Assembly: GCF_014279875.1 (NCBI RefSeq)
Contig: NZ_CP047952.1
Location: 930,001 to 994,000, forward strand
Source: Synechococcus sp. MEDNS5
GTDB lineage: Bacteria; Cyanobacteriota; Cyanobacteriia; PCC-6307; Cyanobiaceae
DNA length: 64,000 bases
Direction of reading: 5' to 3'
Shown: positions 8,696-18,452 of the stretch, in pieces
Layout: every line of letters starts with the position of its first letter
Position numbering within the stretch: the stretch's first letter is position 1
Made by a program: the position numbers and the translations under genes
The notes under the pieces: model-generated
What the model saw: only the letters and a program-made list of their open reading frames with translations
Database searches by the model: none
Told to the model about the DNA's origin: nothing

Positions 8696-9843
8696 GTGAT
8701 CAGCTGCGCCGGTGGTTGCAAGCTGAGCTGATCGATGCCGATATGGCCGAAGCGATTCAGCGATGGGAAGACTCCCAGCTCAATCAGTCAAAGCATTCAT
8801 CGGTGCGTCATTTGACTGTGCCAATTCGTTTAACGATTCTGCTGGGTTCACTGCTGTTGGCTGCTGGCTTACTGCTTTTCGTCTCAGCTCACTGGGATCA
8901 GATGCCACCGTTGTGGCGCGTGAGCCTGCTTCTGTTCATCGTGATCGCTCTTCACGCTGGTGGTGCTTGGTTTTCTGAGCGTTTTCAGCTGATGGCACTT
9001 GGCTTGCACGCAGTTGGCACGATGGCTTTTGGTGCGGGAGTGTTTCTCTGCGCTCAGATTTTCCACCTCGATGTCCTCTGGTCGTTCCGTTGGGGCCTAC
9101 TGCTCTGGTCCTTTGGAGCCGCAGCCGGGTGGATGTTGTTGCGGCAGTGGCCCCAATTGGCCTTACTTTCACTGCTTCTGCCTGGATGGATCAGCGCACT
9201 GATCATCGTCGAAGTGGATCGGTTTTCGAGCTCTGAAGCGGACTGGGCCGTCGTTCCAATTGCTGCTGGTGCACTTCTGACTGCTTTGACATATTTCACA
9301 GCACCTGATCGAACGCCATTGACCCCCGCTCGCTCGGTGTTGATGTGGATAGGTGGTCTTGCTCTGGTGCCGGCAGCAGTGACTTGGGCTGTAGTGGCGA
9401 CGGGTATGGATTTACCTGCTTTGGGACAGCCGCTTTGGTTGTCATTGCTGGTCTGGGTCGTGACGCTGGGTGGGCCGGTCATCCTTGGTTGGTGGCTACG
9501 ACCCCATCGCTTTTGGCCCCTGGCTCTTGCAGCGATCTGGATGGTCCTCGATCTTGTGATCCAGGTTCAAGGATTCAGTGTGCTGAGTTTTGCTTGGTGG
9601 GGGGTCGGGTCTGTGGGCTTGATGCTTTGGGGAAGTACTGAGGCCCGAGCAGAGCGGGTGAACATCGGCATCGTTCTGCTCGCTACCACGCTGATTGGCT
9701 TCTATTTCACTGAGGTGATCGGTCGTTTTGATCGCTCACTCTCCCTTTTGGGGCTTGGCATGTTCTTTTTAGTTGGTGGATGGGGCTTAAACAGATTGCG
9801 ACAAGCTCTGCTTCCCAATCTTCCTCCCAATCCTCCGTCATAG
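8674..9843 (+). CDS. DUF2157 domain multi-pass membrane protein
   Basis: A 389-residue protein. A short soluble N-terminus (SDQLRRWLQAELIDADMAEAIQRW) has the form of the DUF2157 start, which often carries a short helical motif, followed by about ten hydrophobic helices from residue 50 to the end (for example LTILLGSLLLAAGLLLFVSA and WRVSLLLFIVIALHAGGAWF). DUF2157 proteins are inner-membrane proteins of unknown function. The next gene, 5 bases downstream, encodes a GDYXXLXY protein, the usual partner of DUF2157 in other bacteria, which supports both calls. The start ATG 8674 overlaps the decayed fragment upstream. Confidence 0.8.
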   Translation: MDPSKSLSDQLRRWLQAELIDADMAEAIQRWEDSQLNQSKHSSVRHLTVPIRLTILLGSLLLAAGLLLFVSAHWDQMPPLWRVSLLLFIVIALHAGGAWFSERFQLMALGLHAVGTMAFGAGVFLCAQIFHLDVLWSFRWGLLLWSFGAAAGWMLLRQWPQLALLSLLLPGWISALIIVEVDRFSSSEADWAVVPIAAGALLTALTYFTAPDRTPLTPARSVLMWIGGLALVPAAVTWAVVATGMDLPALGQPLWLSLLVWVVTLGGPVILGWWLRPHRFWPLALAAIWMVLDLVIQVQGFSVLSFAWWGVGSVGLMLWGSTEARAERVNIGIVLLATTLIGFYFTEVIGRFDRSLSLLGLGMFFLVGGWGLNRLRQALLPNLPPNPPS

Positions 9844-9848
9844 ATGTC

Positions 9849-10376
9849 ATGAACAGTCGAGTTCGATGGAGACCAGGTCTTCTACTTGCTGGTGTTCAAG
9901 CCGCCCTGATGCTTTCAACTGGGTTGCTGTTTTGGTTCGATCGTCAGATCAGTCCTAGAGCCTGGGTGCCAACGGCACCAGTTGATCCAAACCTGCCGAT
10001 TCGAGGGCGTTACATCACCTTGAATATGGTGGTGCCTTTTGTTCCGACCAGGTCGGACGTTTCTACCCTTGACCTAGTTGGATCCTGGCAACATGTGAAG
10101 CTTCGCGTTGAGGCGGATCGGCTTCAGGCTGTACAGAAGGTTCGAGCAGGATTAAACAATCATCTCGGAGAAATCCGGCTGAGTGAGGGATCGCTGGTAG
10201 TTAATCCTGGGCCAGAATTAGCCTTTTTTATTCCACCCGATGTCAAGGATCCTTCAATCCGAACGGATGGCAGCACCCTTTGGGTTGAAGTGACACTGCC
10301 TGCTTTAGGAGCTCCAAGACCGATTCAACTTGGTATCGAGAAGGATGGCCGGATTGAACCCTTGGCATTGCGCTGA
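9849..10376 (+). CDS. GDYXXLXY domain membrane-anchored protein
   Basis: A protein of about 175 residues with one N-terminal membrane helix (LLLAGVQAALMLSTGLLFWF, about 10-30). The hallmark motif appears in the form GRYITLNM, a variant of GDYXXLXY. The C-terminal half is a strand-rich domain predicted to face the periplasm. ATG 9849 is chosen because it follows the DUF2157 stop by 5 bases and places the helix at the N-terminus. Function is unknown; the conserved pairing with DUF2157 suggests they act as one envelope complex. Confidence 0.75.
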   Translation: MNSRVRWRPGLLLAGVQAALMLSTGLLFWFDRQISPRAWVPTAPVDPNLPIRGRYITLNMVVPFVPTRSDVSTLDLVGSWQHVKLRVEADRLQAVQKVRAGLNNHLGEIRLSEGSLVVNPGPELAFFIPPDVKDPSIRTDGSTLWVEVTLPALGAPRPIQLGIEKDGRIEPLALR

Positions 10377-10500
10377 AGCAATGATTCGAGGAACGAGGTT
10401 GTGCCTTGTACTTTGAAGATCGGTCAACACCTCGCACTAATCTCGAAAGGTCGACTTAACGTCGCCTTGGTTATCCGCATAACTCAGCAGACTGTGGGGA

Positions 10501-11694
10501 TTGAACTTGGTCTTGGTGAGAGCAAACGGCGTTGAATCTGAGGACCAACACTGGCCCTGGTGGCCGCTGCTGCCGCTCTACCCCTATGGCCGGCGAGCCA
10601 CGCATGCCGAAGAGCTTATTTCCGGTGAGGTCTGGAGCTTTGAGCAGCTTCAAGGGGTGTATTACGTGGCTGTGCCGATTCGTCTCACGGTGGTGAGGGT
10701 TCCCGGCGGGTTGATGTTGGTGAATCCCCTGCCGCCCACCCGGGAGCTGCTGAAGAAACTCGCGGATCTTGAGGCTGTGCATGGCCCCGTGCAGACCATC
10801 GTGATGCCGACGGCATCGGGGCTCGAGCACAAGCTTCCTCTTGGCCCCCTGGCTCGCGCGTTCCCGCAGGCCGATCTGTGGGTGTGCCCTGGCCAGTGGA
10901 GTTTCCCTGTGCAACTTCCCCTCAGCTGGTTAGGAGTGCCGAAACGTCGCACCCGGGTTCTGCTCGACGACGGGGTGCCCCATCCAGAGATCTGCAACTG
11001 GGTCTCTCTCGGTCCACTGGACCTCGGCGTGGGGCGATTTCAGGAGATCAGCTGTTTTCACCGTCCTTCCGGGGCCCTTCTGGTGACCGATGCACTGGTG
11101 GGGATCAGTGCTGAGCCCTCCGCGGTGTTCGATCCAGACCCCACCCCGCTGTTGTTCCATGCCCGCGAGCGGGGCGATGAGCCGCTTCTGGATTCAGTTG
11201 AAGCACGCCGTCGCGGTTGGGCCCGGCTTGTGCTGTTCGCCTCCTACTTGAGGCCGGAACCGCTGGACGTTCCTTCGTTGCAACAGGTGCTTCGCCAGGC
11301 GTTTCGTCCCGGTTTGCGCTCGCCCCGTGAGCACTTCGGGCTCTATCCTTTTTCCTGGAAGGACGGCTGGCAACAGGCGGCGGCGGCCTTGATGGGGGAC
11401 CCTGCACCGCGTCTGCAGGTCGCTCCGGTTTTGGAGCGGTTAGTACTGCCGAGGGCTCGCCAAGCCTTGCTCCGTTGGTTGGATGCATTGGCAGGCCTTG
11501 ACTCCATGCGTTGGCTTGTGCCGGCGCACTACAGCGCCCCTCTTGTGTTCACCCCTGAGGTGGCCGCTGGCTTTAAAGAGGAGCTTCTCCAGAGGCCCTG
11601 GGCTCCAGATCAGGCCAGCTGGACCTTTCTTGCAGGGATCGACAGAACGCTGCTGCGCACCAAGCTGGTGCCGCAGGACCCGTTCACAGATTGA
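10501..11694 (+). CDS. DUF4336 domain protein
   Basis: A 397-residue protein recognised by WPWWPLLPLYPYGRR near the N-terminus and EVWSFEQLQGVYYVAVPIRLTV next. DUF4336 proteins occur in cyanobacteria and plants and have a metallo-beta-lactamase-like outline, but the canonical HxHxDH metal site is not visible here, so enzymatic activity is uncertain. The start is unclear: TTG 10501 is the most upstream option, TTG 10507, TTG 10513 and GTG 10516 are also in frame, and no good ribosome site is seen. The last 11 bases overlap the convergent DUF760 gene. Confidence 0.7.
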   Translation: MNLVLVRANGVESEDQHWPWWPLLPLYPYGRRATHAEELISGEVWSFEQLQGVYYVAVPIRLTVVRVPGGLMLVNPLPPTRELLKKLADLEAVHGPVQTIVMPTASGLEHKLPLGPLARAFPQADLWVCPGQWSFPVQLPLSWLGVPKRRTRVLLDDGVPHPEICNWVSLGPLDLGVGRFQEISCFHRPSGALLVTDALVGISAEPSAVFDPDPTPLLFHARERGDEPLLDSVEARRRGWARLVLFASYLRPEPLDVPSLQQVLRQAFRPGLRSPREHFGLYPFSWKDGWQQAAAALMGDPAPRLQVAPVLERLVLPRARQALLRWLDALAGLDSMRWLVPAHYSAPLVFTPEVAAGFKEELLQRPWAPDQASWTFLAGIDRTLLRTKLVPQDPFTD

Positions 11695-12037
11695 GTTCGT
11701 CGTCTGGGCCGATGGCCATCTCATCGTCGCCGAACATCGCTTCTTCCAGTTCCTTGCGCTGCTCCATCTGACGCAGGAAGTATCCCGTCATCATTGCGGA
11801 AGCAAGCATGTTGGCCAGGTTGTCGCGATTGGCGGTGACCTTCACCTCGAACTGCTCTCCGGGAAGCATCCCCAGCAGCCCCTGCACGTTGTGACGGATC
11901 ACATCCTGAATGTCGTTGCTGGCTGATTTCGCCACACGTTGCAGTACATCAGGAGATTGATCCTGCAGGTACTGAATCAATCCGTTGACGGGCTGTCCGT
12001 CCTGGCTGTCTGTGGTCAGGAATTCTGGGTTGAACAT
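11684..12037 (-). CDS. DUF760 domain protein
   Basis: A 117-residue soluble protein. The DUF760 core is seen as NGLIQYLQDQSPDVLQRVAKS followed by DIQDVIRHNVQGLLGMLP and a helical LANMLASAMMTGYFLRQMEQR. The C-terminus is acidic. Related proteins are found across cyanobacteria and in chloroplasts; the function is unknown. The start is set at ATG 12037, which gives the family length; the frame stays open upstream into lepB, but that part is out of frame with lepB and not family-like. It lies 14 bases downstream of lepB and is probably co-transcribed. Confidence 0.8.
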   Translation of the reverse strand: MFNPEFLTTDSQDGQPVNGLIQYLQDQSPDVLQRVAKSASNDIQDVIRHNVQGLLGMLPGEQFEVKVTANRDNLANMLASAMMTGYFLRQMEQRKELEEAMFGDDEMAIGPDDELNL

Positions 12038-12051
12038 CCCGCCGCTCTCTG

Positions 12052-12669
12052 TCAGGACCCTGAACCTATCGCAGCTGTGTGCTGCATCACAGCTGCATCC
12101 GGGAGTGAGAACCGAATCGGACCGAACCGTGCCAGTGGCCAGTAACGCCAAACCGCTGTTCCAATCACAAGGTTGTCTGGTAGGGGTCCCCACAGGTGGG
12201 AATCGAGGCTGGCATTGCGGTTGTCGCCCATCACCCACAACGCTCCATCCGGCACGGTGACGTGCGGCATGGCGTAGTTGATCGCTTCGTTCAGCCAGGG
12301 CTCGTTCACCACACTGTTGTTGCGCAGCAGCTGTCCATCGCGGACCTCGAGCTGATCGCCTGGCAAACCCACCACCCGTTTGATCAGCGCTGCATCCGGG
12401 TCATAGCCTGCAGCCACGAGCTGGGGGGGGACGCCGAACACGACGATGCTGTTGAGGGGCAGCGTCTGGTGTGTGGCGCGATCGAATCGCGGCCTCAGCT
12501 TCTCCACCAGAATCCGATCCTGCAGCTGCAGGGTTGGCAGCATCGACCCCGATGGGATCCAACGGGGTTCCAGCACCTGCCATCGCAGCAGTAGTGCCAG
12601 AAGAACCCACAGGAGCAGGGAGAACCAGCCACTGCGGCGTGGGTCGGACTGATCGGGTTGGCTGGGCAT
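12052..12669 (-). CDS. lepB: Signal peptidase I
   Basis: This inner-membrane serine protease removes signal peptides from exported preproteins. It has one N-terminal membrane helix (WFSLLLWVLLALLLRW, about 15-30). The catalytic serine is in IPSGSMLPTL (Ser42), the general-base lysine is in ALIKRVVGLPGD (Lys97), and the MGDNRNASLDSHLWGPLP box lies near the end. The start is placed at ATG 12669 (205 residues); ATG 12711 would add 14 unconserved residues and crowd the divergent menD gene. It is followed by the DUF760 gene on the same strand. Confidence 0.9.
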   Translation of the reverse strand: MPSQPDQSDPRRSGWFSLLLWVLLALLLRWQVLEPRWIPSGSMLPTLQLQDRILVEKLRPRFDRATHQTLPLNSIVVFGVPPQLVAAGYDPDAALIKRVVGLPGDQLEVRDGQLLRNNSVVNEPWLNEAINYAMPHVTVPDGALWVMGDNRNASLDSHLWGPLPDNLVIGTAVWRYWPLARFGPIRFSLPDAAVMQHTAAIGSGS

Positions 12670-12728
12670 CGAGGGGGGGCCCAGGGGGCAGACGCTGAAC
12701 GAGGATCGCATCAGCGCCGACGACTGGT

Positions 12729-14498
12729 CTGAGCCACGCCACCGCCAATCTCAGGGCCGCCGTCAGCCTGCTGGCCCATCTGCAGCACCGGGGACTTCAG
12801 CAGATTGTTCTCTGCCCTGGCAGCCGCTCCGCTCCTCTGGCCCTTGCGGCCGGCGGCTTGGCCAGGCAGGGGGGGCTGACGTTGGTGACCGCGATCGATG
12901 AGCGTTCAGCTGGTTTTCATGCCCTTGGGCTCGCCCTGGCGTCCGGTCGTGCCACAGCGGTGATCACCACGTCTGGGACGGCTGTGGCCAATCTTCTGCC
13001 CGCAGCCGTCGAGGCTGATCGTTCCTGCATTCCCCTGCTGCTGCTCACGGCCGACCGACCGACGCGCCTGAAGGACTGCGGCGCCAACCAAACCGTGAAT
13101 CAGGAGCAGTTTCTTGCTCCTGTTTGCCGCGCGTTTCTGAGCACCCCAGGCGAGGGGCTTCACCACCAGGGCGACGTTCAGCTGCAGACCCTGGCGTCGA
13201 CGCTCTGGGAGAGGGCGCTGGGATCGGCTGGGCCCGTGCACCTGAATGTGCCGTTTGAGGAACCACTCCATCCCAGCGAGAGCGAGCAGCAGGCGTTTTG
13301 GTCGGCGTGGCAACCCCTGTCTGGCGTTGGTGGCGAGCGTTGTCCTGCTGAGCCACTCCCCACACCCTGGGATGGTCCGGTTCCGGACTGGTCCCGTCCG
13401 GGCGTGGTGGTGGCAGGACCCTGGCGTGGTCTGAAGGCGGACCTTCCGGCTTACCAGCGGGCGTTGCAGGAGTTGGCCCTCACCAGCGGCTGGCCTGTTC
13501 TGTTGGATCCTCTGGCTGCTGCACCCCAGGACCTACCGGGGGTGATCCGCCATTGGGACCTGATGTTGCCGGCCGGATTGCCCACGCCTAAGCCGTCGCT
13601 TCAGGTGTTGCGCCTCGGTCCTCTCCCGGCCAGCCGCCGGCTTGAAGCCTGGCTGCGCGCGCTGGGACCAGGCCAACTGCTGATCAGCGAGGGAGACTGC
13701 CGCGGCCTCGACCCCCTGGGCCTGGCAGACCAGTGCAGCCTTGGGCTCTCCAGTTGGTGGCAAAGTTTCTCCCCCCAGCAGGTGTGCTCTGGGGAATGCC
13801 CCAGCGCCTTGCTCACGGCCTGGCGTGCTCTGGAGGCGGTCGTGGAGCGTGCGCTTGCCCAGCCGTTCCCCCAGGCAGGCCCCGTCAGCGAACCGGCCTT
13901 GATGCGGCGTCTGCCTCGGTTGTTGCCGCCAGCCCTGCCGGTGATGCTGGCCGCCAGCAGTCCCGTGCGGGACTGGCAGGCCTTTGCGGCTGCAGATTCC
14001 GGCCAACGCCGTTGCTTCAGTTTCCGCGGAGCCTCCGGCATCGATGGGACCCTGTCCCTTGCCGTCGGTCTTTCTCGGGAGCTCGGCCCCCTGCTGCTGC
14101 TCACTGGCGATCTGGCTCTCCTGCATGACAGCAATGGCTGGCTGCTGGCGTCGGCCTCAGCACCACCTTTGTTGGTGCTGCTGATTGATAACGGCGGCGG
14201 CGGCATCTTCGGGCAACTGCCGATTCCAACCGGCTCGGCAGCTGAGTTCGACCATCTGTTCGCCATGCCCCAGGCGGTGGATCCGCTGGCGTTGGCCAGG
14301 GCTCACGGTGTGCCCACCCGTCAGCTGGCCTGCCTTGAGGATTTGCCCCATGCCCTGGAGTGGGGACTGGACCAGAGGCGACCAGTGCTGCTGCGGGTCT
14401 GCACGAACCGGATTGCTGATGCCGCTTTGCGGCAGACGTTGCGGCGACAGGTGCAGCAGGCGCTCTGCGGTGATCAAGGCAGTACAAAAGAAGACTGA
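12729..14498 (+). CDS. menD: 2-succinyl-5-enolpyruvyl-6-hydroxy-3-cyclohexene-1-carboxylate synthase
   Basis: MenD is a thiamine-diphosphate enzyme that joins 2-oxoglutarate to isochorismate in phylloquinone synthesis, needed for photosystem I. The family N-terminus ([28 protein letters not shown]) is plainly encoded at 12744-12857, then [30 protein letters not shown] and [11 protein letters not shown]. The C-terminal cofactor motif is [12 protein letters not shown]. No ATG, GTG or TTG lies in frame between the upstream stop (TGA 12696-12698) and TTG 12858, and TTG 12858 would delete the PGSRS motif. CTG 12729 is offered as a provisional start; an unseen frameshift in the G-rich stretch upstream is another possibility. 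menB follows 14 bases after the stop. Confidence 0.85.
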   Translation: MSHATANLRAAVSLLAHLQHRGLQQIVLCPGSRSAPLALAAGGLARQGGLTLVTAIDERSAGFHALGLALASGRATAVITTSGTAVANLLPAAVEADRSCIPLLLLTADRPTRLKDCGANQTVNQEQFLAPVCRAFLSTPGEGLHHQGDVQLQTLASTLWERALGSAGPVHLNVPFEEPLHPSESEQQAFWSAWQPLSGVGGERCPAEPLPTPWDGPVPDWSRPGVVVAGPWRGLKADLPAYQRALQELALTSGWPVLLDPLAAAPQDLPGVIRHWDLMLPAGLPTPKPSLQVLRLGPLPASRRLEAWLRALGPGQLLISEGDCRGLDPLGLADQCSLGLSSWWQSFSPQQVCSGECPSALLTAWRALEAVVERALAQPFPQAGPVSEPALMRRLPRLLPPALPVMLAASSPVRDWQAFAAADSGQRRCFSFRGASGIDGTLSLAVGLSRELGPLLLLTGDLALLHDSNGWLLASASAPPLLVLLIDNGGGGIFGQLPIPTGSAAEFDHLFAMPQAVDPLALARAHGVPTRQLACLEDLPHALEWGLDQRRPVLLRVCTNRIADAALRQTLRRQVQQALCGDQGSTKED

Positions 14499-14512
14499 TC
14501 CTCTCCGCCTCT

Positions 14513-15388
14513 ATGGCTGATCCCACCTCCCGATCCGTGCTTCCTGGTGATCCGGGCGTGGTGTGGCACCCCTGGGGGGACTACAGCGATGTGCTGTTGG
14601 ATCGAGCCCAGCCGGGCATCGCGCGGGTGGCCATCAATCGCCCGCACAAGCGCAACGCCTTTCGCCCGCGCACGGTGGTGGAACTCTGTGATGCCTTCAC
14701 CCGCATCCGCGATGACAGCAGCATCGGCGTTGTGCTGTTCACCGGCGTTGGTCCTGCGGATGACGGTGGCTACGCCTTCTGCGCCGGCGGCGACCAGAGT
14801 GTGCGTGGTGATGGCGGCTATCTCGATGAGGAAGGCCTGCCTAGGCTGAATGTGCTCGATCTGCAGCGGATCATTCGCAGCCTCCCCAAGGTGGTGATCG
14901 CCCTGGTGGCTGGGTATGCCATCGGTGGGGGGCAGGTGCTGCATCTGCTCTGTGATCTCAGCCTTGCCGCAGAGAATGCCGTGTTCGGACAGACCGGCCC
15001 GCGGGTCGGCAGCTTTGATGGCGGTTTCGGTGCGGGCTATCTGGCCCGGGTCGTGGGTCAACGCAAGGCCAGGGAAATCTGGTTTCTCTGCCGTCGCTAT
15101 GGGGCGGAGGAGGCCCTGCGAATGGGATTGATCAATGCCATCGTTCCGCTGCACAAGCTCGAAGCCGAAGGCGTGCGTTGGGCTCAGGAGGTCCTTCAGC
15201 ACAGCCCCACGGCGATTCGCTGCCTGAAAGCCGCCTTCAATGCCGAAACCGATGGCCTGGCAGGCATTCAGGAACTGGCCGGTCAGGCCACCCATCTCTT
15301 CTACCGAACGGAGGAGGGGCAGGAGGGGCGCAACGCGTTCCTTGAGAAGCGGGATCCTGATTTCTCAGGCTCCCCCTGGCTCCCTTAG
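14513..15388 (+). CDS. menB: 1,4-dihydroxy-2-naphthoyl-CoA synthase
   Basis: MenB is a crotonase-fold enzyme that closes the second ring of the naphthoquinone from o-succinylbenzoyl-CoA. The 291-residue length is usual. The crotonase oxyanion-hole and substrate segments are visible: [58 protein letters not shown] and a C-terminal [13 protein letters not shown]. Together with menD it forms a two-gene phylloquinone unit; the other men genes lie outside the window. Confidence 0.93.
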   Translation: MADPTSRSVLPGDPGVVWHPWGDYSDVLLDRAQPGIARVAINRPHKRNAFRPRTVVELCDAFTRIRDDSSIGVVLFTGVGPADDGGYAFCAGGDQSVRGDGGYLDEEGLPRLNVLDLQRIIRSLPKVVIALVAGYAIGGGQVLHLLCDLSLAAENAVFGQTGPRVGSFDGGFGAGYLARVVGQRKAREIWFLCRRYGAEEALRMGLINAIVPLHKLEAEGVRWAQEVLQHSPTAIRCLKAAFNAETDGLAGIQELAGQATHLFYRTEEGQEGRNAFLEKRDPDFSGSPWLP

Positions 15389-15427
15389 CTAAAAAAGTTG
15401 CATCGTTCACCTCGTTTCGGCGCCGCG

Positions 15428-16084
15428 ATGCTCCAACGCATCCTTCCAGCAACCATCGGACTGCTCGCCCTGGCTGCGCTCACTCCGCTGCCCTTGATGC
15501 GGTCTGTTCAGGCGGCGGAAGTTTCCAAGGCTGAAGTCGATGAGGCTCCAGCACAACGGGAACCGGATCCGATTCCTCCCCTTGCGGCACCGGTCAGCGA
15601 TGCCGATTCGATGGCCCGCGTCCCTTCGGATCTTTTGCAGCGTGTGGGTCTGCAGCTCGTGCTCGATCGCCAGCACCGGCAGGTGCTTGTGCTCCACGAT
15701 GGTTTGCTAACGCGCCGATTCCCTGCGGCCGTGGGCACGGTCGGCTGGGAAACTCCTGCCGGGCGGTTCCGGGTGATGCAGATGGTGAAGGAGCCGGTAT
15801 GGACCCATCCCGTAAGCGGTGAACTGCTGGGCCCCGAGGTGGAAACCAACCCGCTGGGATCCCGTTGGATCGGATTCCATCGCGACTGCAAGGGCCGCAC
15901 AGGCTGGGATGGTGAGCAGTATCTCGATATCGACGGCTGCACGGTGGCGGGGTTTCACGGCACCCCCTACCGCTGGACGGTGGGACGGGCCGTGTCCCAT
16001 GGCTGTGTGCGTCTCTACGAAGAGAACGTTCAGGAGATTTTTGAGATGGTGCGGGTCGGCACTCCGGTGACAGTGCTCCCTTGA
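15428..16084 (+). CDS. L,D-transpeptidase (YkuD domain), exported
   Basis: A 218-residue protein with an N-terminal signal or anchor sequence (ILPATIGLLALAALTPLPLM...VQAAE). The catalytic site of the YkuD family is clear near the C-terminus: GFHGTPYRW, then SHGCVRLYEENV with the active cysteine. These enzymes make 3-3 crosslinks in peptidoglycan or attach proteins to it. ATG 15428 is preferred over TTG 15398 because it places the signal sequence at the start. It sits between menB and glgA with small gaps, in a cluster that also holds murF. Confidence 0.87.
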   Translation: MLQRILPATIGLLALAALTPLPLMRSVQAAEVSKAEVDEAPAQREPDPIPPLAAPVSDADSMARVPSDLLQRVGLQLVLDRQHRQVLVLHDGLLTRRFPAAVGTVGWETPAGRFRVMQMVKEPVWTHPVSGELLGPEVETNPLGSRWIGFHRDCKGRTGWDGEQYLDIDGCTVAGFHGTPYRWTVGRAVSHGCVRLYEENVQEIFEMVRVGTPVTVLP

Positions 16085-16145
16085 CCGACCTCTGAACCCA
16101 GCTGAATACGCTTAAAGTCGCGCCGCCCAACCGGTTTGACTGACC

Positions 16146-17720
16146 ATGCGCGTGCTCTTTGCTGCCGCTGAATGTGCACCGATGGTGAAGGTGGGCGGCA
16201 TGGGCGATGTGGTCGGCTCGCTGCCGCCGGCCCTGGCGCAGCTCGGTCACGATGTGCGCCTGATCATGCCTGGCTACGGCAAGCTCTGGAGCTCTCTGGA
16301 TATCCCTGCGGAACCGATCTGGCGGGCCCAGACCATGGGCACGGAATTCGCTGTCTTCGAGACGCGACACCCCACGAATGGTTTACCGCTTTACCTGGTG
16401 GGTCACCCCGTCTTCGATCCCGAGCGGATCTACGGCGGCGAGGATGAAGACTGGCGGTTCACCTTTTTTGCCAGTGCAGCGGCCGAATTCTCCTGGAACG
16501 TCTGGAAGCCCCAGGTTCTGCATTGCCACGACTGGCACACCGGCATGATTCCGGTGTGGATGCACCAGGACCCTGAGATCAGCACGGTGTTCACGATCCA
16601 TAACCTCAAGTACCAGGGACCCTGGCGCTGGAAGCTGGATCGCATCACCTGGTGTCCCTGGTACATGCAGGGAGACCACACCATGGCGGCTGCGCTTCTT
16701 TACGCCGAGGGGGTTAACGCCGTGTCGCCCACCTATGCCCAGGAAATTCGCACCTCTGAATACGGCGAGAAGTTGGAGGGTTTGCTCAACTACATCTCAG
16801 GAAAGTTGCGCGGCATTCTCAACGGCATCGATCTAGAGGCCTGGAATCCAGCTACCGACAAGGCTCTGCCCGAGAACTTCAGCTCCACCAACCTGGCTGG
16901 GAAAGCCACCTGCAAACAGGTCCTGCAGGAACGCATGGGACTGGCTGTGAACCCTGACACCTTCCTGGTGGGCATGGTGAGCCGTCTGGTGGATCAAAAG
17001 GGAGTGGATCTGCTGCTGCAAGTGGCCGATCGCCTGCTCGCCTACACCGACTCGCAGATTGTTGTTCTCGGAACCGGGGATCGCGGTCTGGAGTCCGGTC
17101 TGTGGCAACTGGCCTCACGCCACCCAGGGCGTGTTGCTGTCTTCCTTGCCTACGACGACGCTCTCTCGCGTTTGATCTATGCAGGAAGCGATGCCTTCCT
17201 GATGCCCAGCCGCTTTGAACCCTGCGGCATTAGCCAGCTCTATGCGATGCGCTACGGCTGCGTGCCTGTGGTGCGCAAGGTCGGCGGGTTGGTGGATACG
17301 GTGCCTCCCCACGATCCCCGGCAGAAGACCGGAACGGGATTCTGCTTTGACCGGTTTGAACCTGTGGATTTCTATACCGCTTTGGTTAGGGCCTGGGAGG
17401 CCTTCCGCCATCAGGAGAGTTGGAAGGAGCTTCAGCGGCGCGGGATGGAGCAGGATTACAGCTGGGCCCGCTCAGCATTGGAGTACGACCATCTGTACCG
17501 CGACGTCTGCGGTCTCAAGGAGCCCAGTCCTGATGCCGCTGCGGTGGAACAGTTCTCCCAGGGGCAGGAGGCCGATCCCTCCCGTCACGGTGGATCCCCA
17601 CAGGCTCTCTCACCCTCTGATGAAGGCCCCATTGAGAGCAGCGAGCAATTCGGTGCTTCCAGGCCGGTGCGCACCAGTCGCAACCCTCTCGCCAGGCTGC
17701 TCGGCAAACAGCGACGATGA
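16146..17720 (+). CDS. glgA: Glycogen synthase (ADP-glucose type)
   Basis: GlgA adds glucose from ADP-glucose to growing alpha-1,4-glucan, the main carbon store of these cells. It is a GT5 glycosyltransferase of 524 residues. The KxGG substrate-binding motif is KVGGMGDV (Lys15), and the second domain has VDQKGVDLL and [20 protein letters not shown]. The last 65 or so residues (from [10 protein letters not shown]) are low-complexity and outside the catalytic fold, a tail that is not needed for the family signature. Starts at ATG in a compact gene run. Confidence 0.94.
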   Translation: MRVLFAAAECAPMVKVGGMGDVVGSLPPALAQLGHDVRLIMPGYGKLWSSLDIPAEPIWRAQTMGTEFAVFETRHPTNGLPLYLVGHPVFDPERIYGGEDEDWRFTFFASAAAEFSWNVWKPQVLHCHDWHTGMIPVWMHQDPEISTVFTIHNLKYQGPWRWKLDRITWCPWYMQGDHTMAAALLYAEGVNAVSPTYAQEIRTSEYGEKLEGLLNYISGKLRGILNGIDLEAWNPATDKALPENFSSTNLAGKATCKQVLQERMGLAVNPDTFLVGMVSRLVDQKGVDLLLQVADRLLAYTDSQIVVLGTGDRGLESGLWQLASRHPGRVAVFLAYDDALSRLIYAGSDAFLMPSRFEPCGISQLYAMRYGCVPVVRKVGGLVDTVPPHDPRQKTGTGFCFDRFEPVDFYTALVRAWEAFRHQESWKELQRRGMEQDYSWARSALEYDHLYRDVCGLKEPSPDAAAVEQFSQGQEADPSRHGGSPQALSPSDEGPIESSEQFGASRPVRTSRNPLARLLGKQRR

Positions 17721-17726
17721 TCGTCT

Positions 17727-18452
17727 ATGGCTGAACCCCAGGACAAAGGCGCCTTACCAGCTCCCTACCAGAGTCCATGGGAAGCCTTGCGCCGTGATGT
17801 GCCCGCTGCGCTGGCCGATCTGCGTCTTCGGGCTCAGGAACTCTGGCGACGCAATCGAGAGGGAGATCTCTCCACACCGGGGTTCTGGCCCCAGGATCTG
17901 GCCCCGTTGTTCTGGCCGCTGCTCCTGGTGCTAGTCGTCTCCTTGCTGGTGTTGGGGGGACTGCAACTCAAGGGAGCGCTAGCACCTGGGGAGGACCCCG
18001 AGCCTCCAGGCATCGAGCGCATTCTCACCACACCGCTGCCCGAGGCCAGACCTCTGGCAGCGATCCCGGAGCCTGAGCTACCCGATCCCATGGTTGCTGA
18101 CCCTGTGGTTGCTGACCCTGTGGCCGCCGAGCCGGAGCCCCCGCTGTTGCAGGTCACGCCCCTCCTAAGCCTTCTCGCTGCTGTGGATCGTGATTCCGCC
18201 ATCCCGGAGGGTCTGCTGCTGACAGCGCAACCGGTTCCGGAGCGCAATGGGGCTGTGCTCACGCTTGATACCAAGCAGTGGCTGGCCCTTGCGCCATCCC
18301 AACGGCATGATCGCGCTGAAGCCTGGTGGCAACAGCTTCAGGAGGAGGGGTATGACGATCTCACCCTTGAGGATGCTGGCCACCATCTGCTGGCAAGGCC
18401 ATCCCGCGTCGGCAGAGGCATGATCATGTTCGATCCGCAGAAAACACCGTGA
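17727..18452 (+). CDS. Hypothetical single-pass membrane protein
   Basis: A 241-residue protein. The first 65 residues are soluble and charged, followed by one membrane helix (LFWPLLLVLVVSLLVLGGLQL, about 70-90) and a Pro/Glu/Asp-rich linker holding a short repeat (ADPVVADPVAAEPEPP). A small folded domain follows (ESRDS-like helix, then ALAPSQRHDRAEAWWQQLQEEGYDDL). No family is recognised. Its stop overlaps the murF start by 4 bases, so the two are translated together, and a role at the cell envelope would fit but is inference only. Confidence 0.65.
   Translation: MAEPQDKGALPAPYQSPWEALRRDVPAALADLRLRAQELWRRNREGDLSTPGFWPQDLAPLFWPLLLVLVVSLLVLGGLQLKGALAPGEDPEPPGIERILTTPLPEARPLAAIPEPELPDPMVADPVVADPVAAEPEPPLLQVTPLLSLLAAVDRDSAIPEGLLLTAQPVPERNGAVLTLDTKQWLALAPSQRHDRAEAWWQQLQEEGYDDLTLEDAGHHLLARPSRVGRGMIMFDPQKTP

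Noticed and set aside
10501-11694. Classical metallo-beta-lactamase for the DUF4336 gene
   Set aside because: No HxHxDH metal motif is present in the protein, so only the DUF4336 name is kept.
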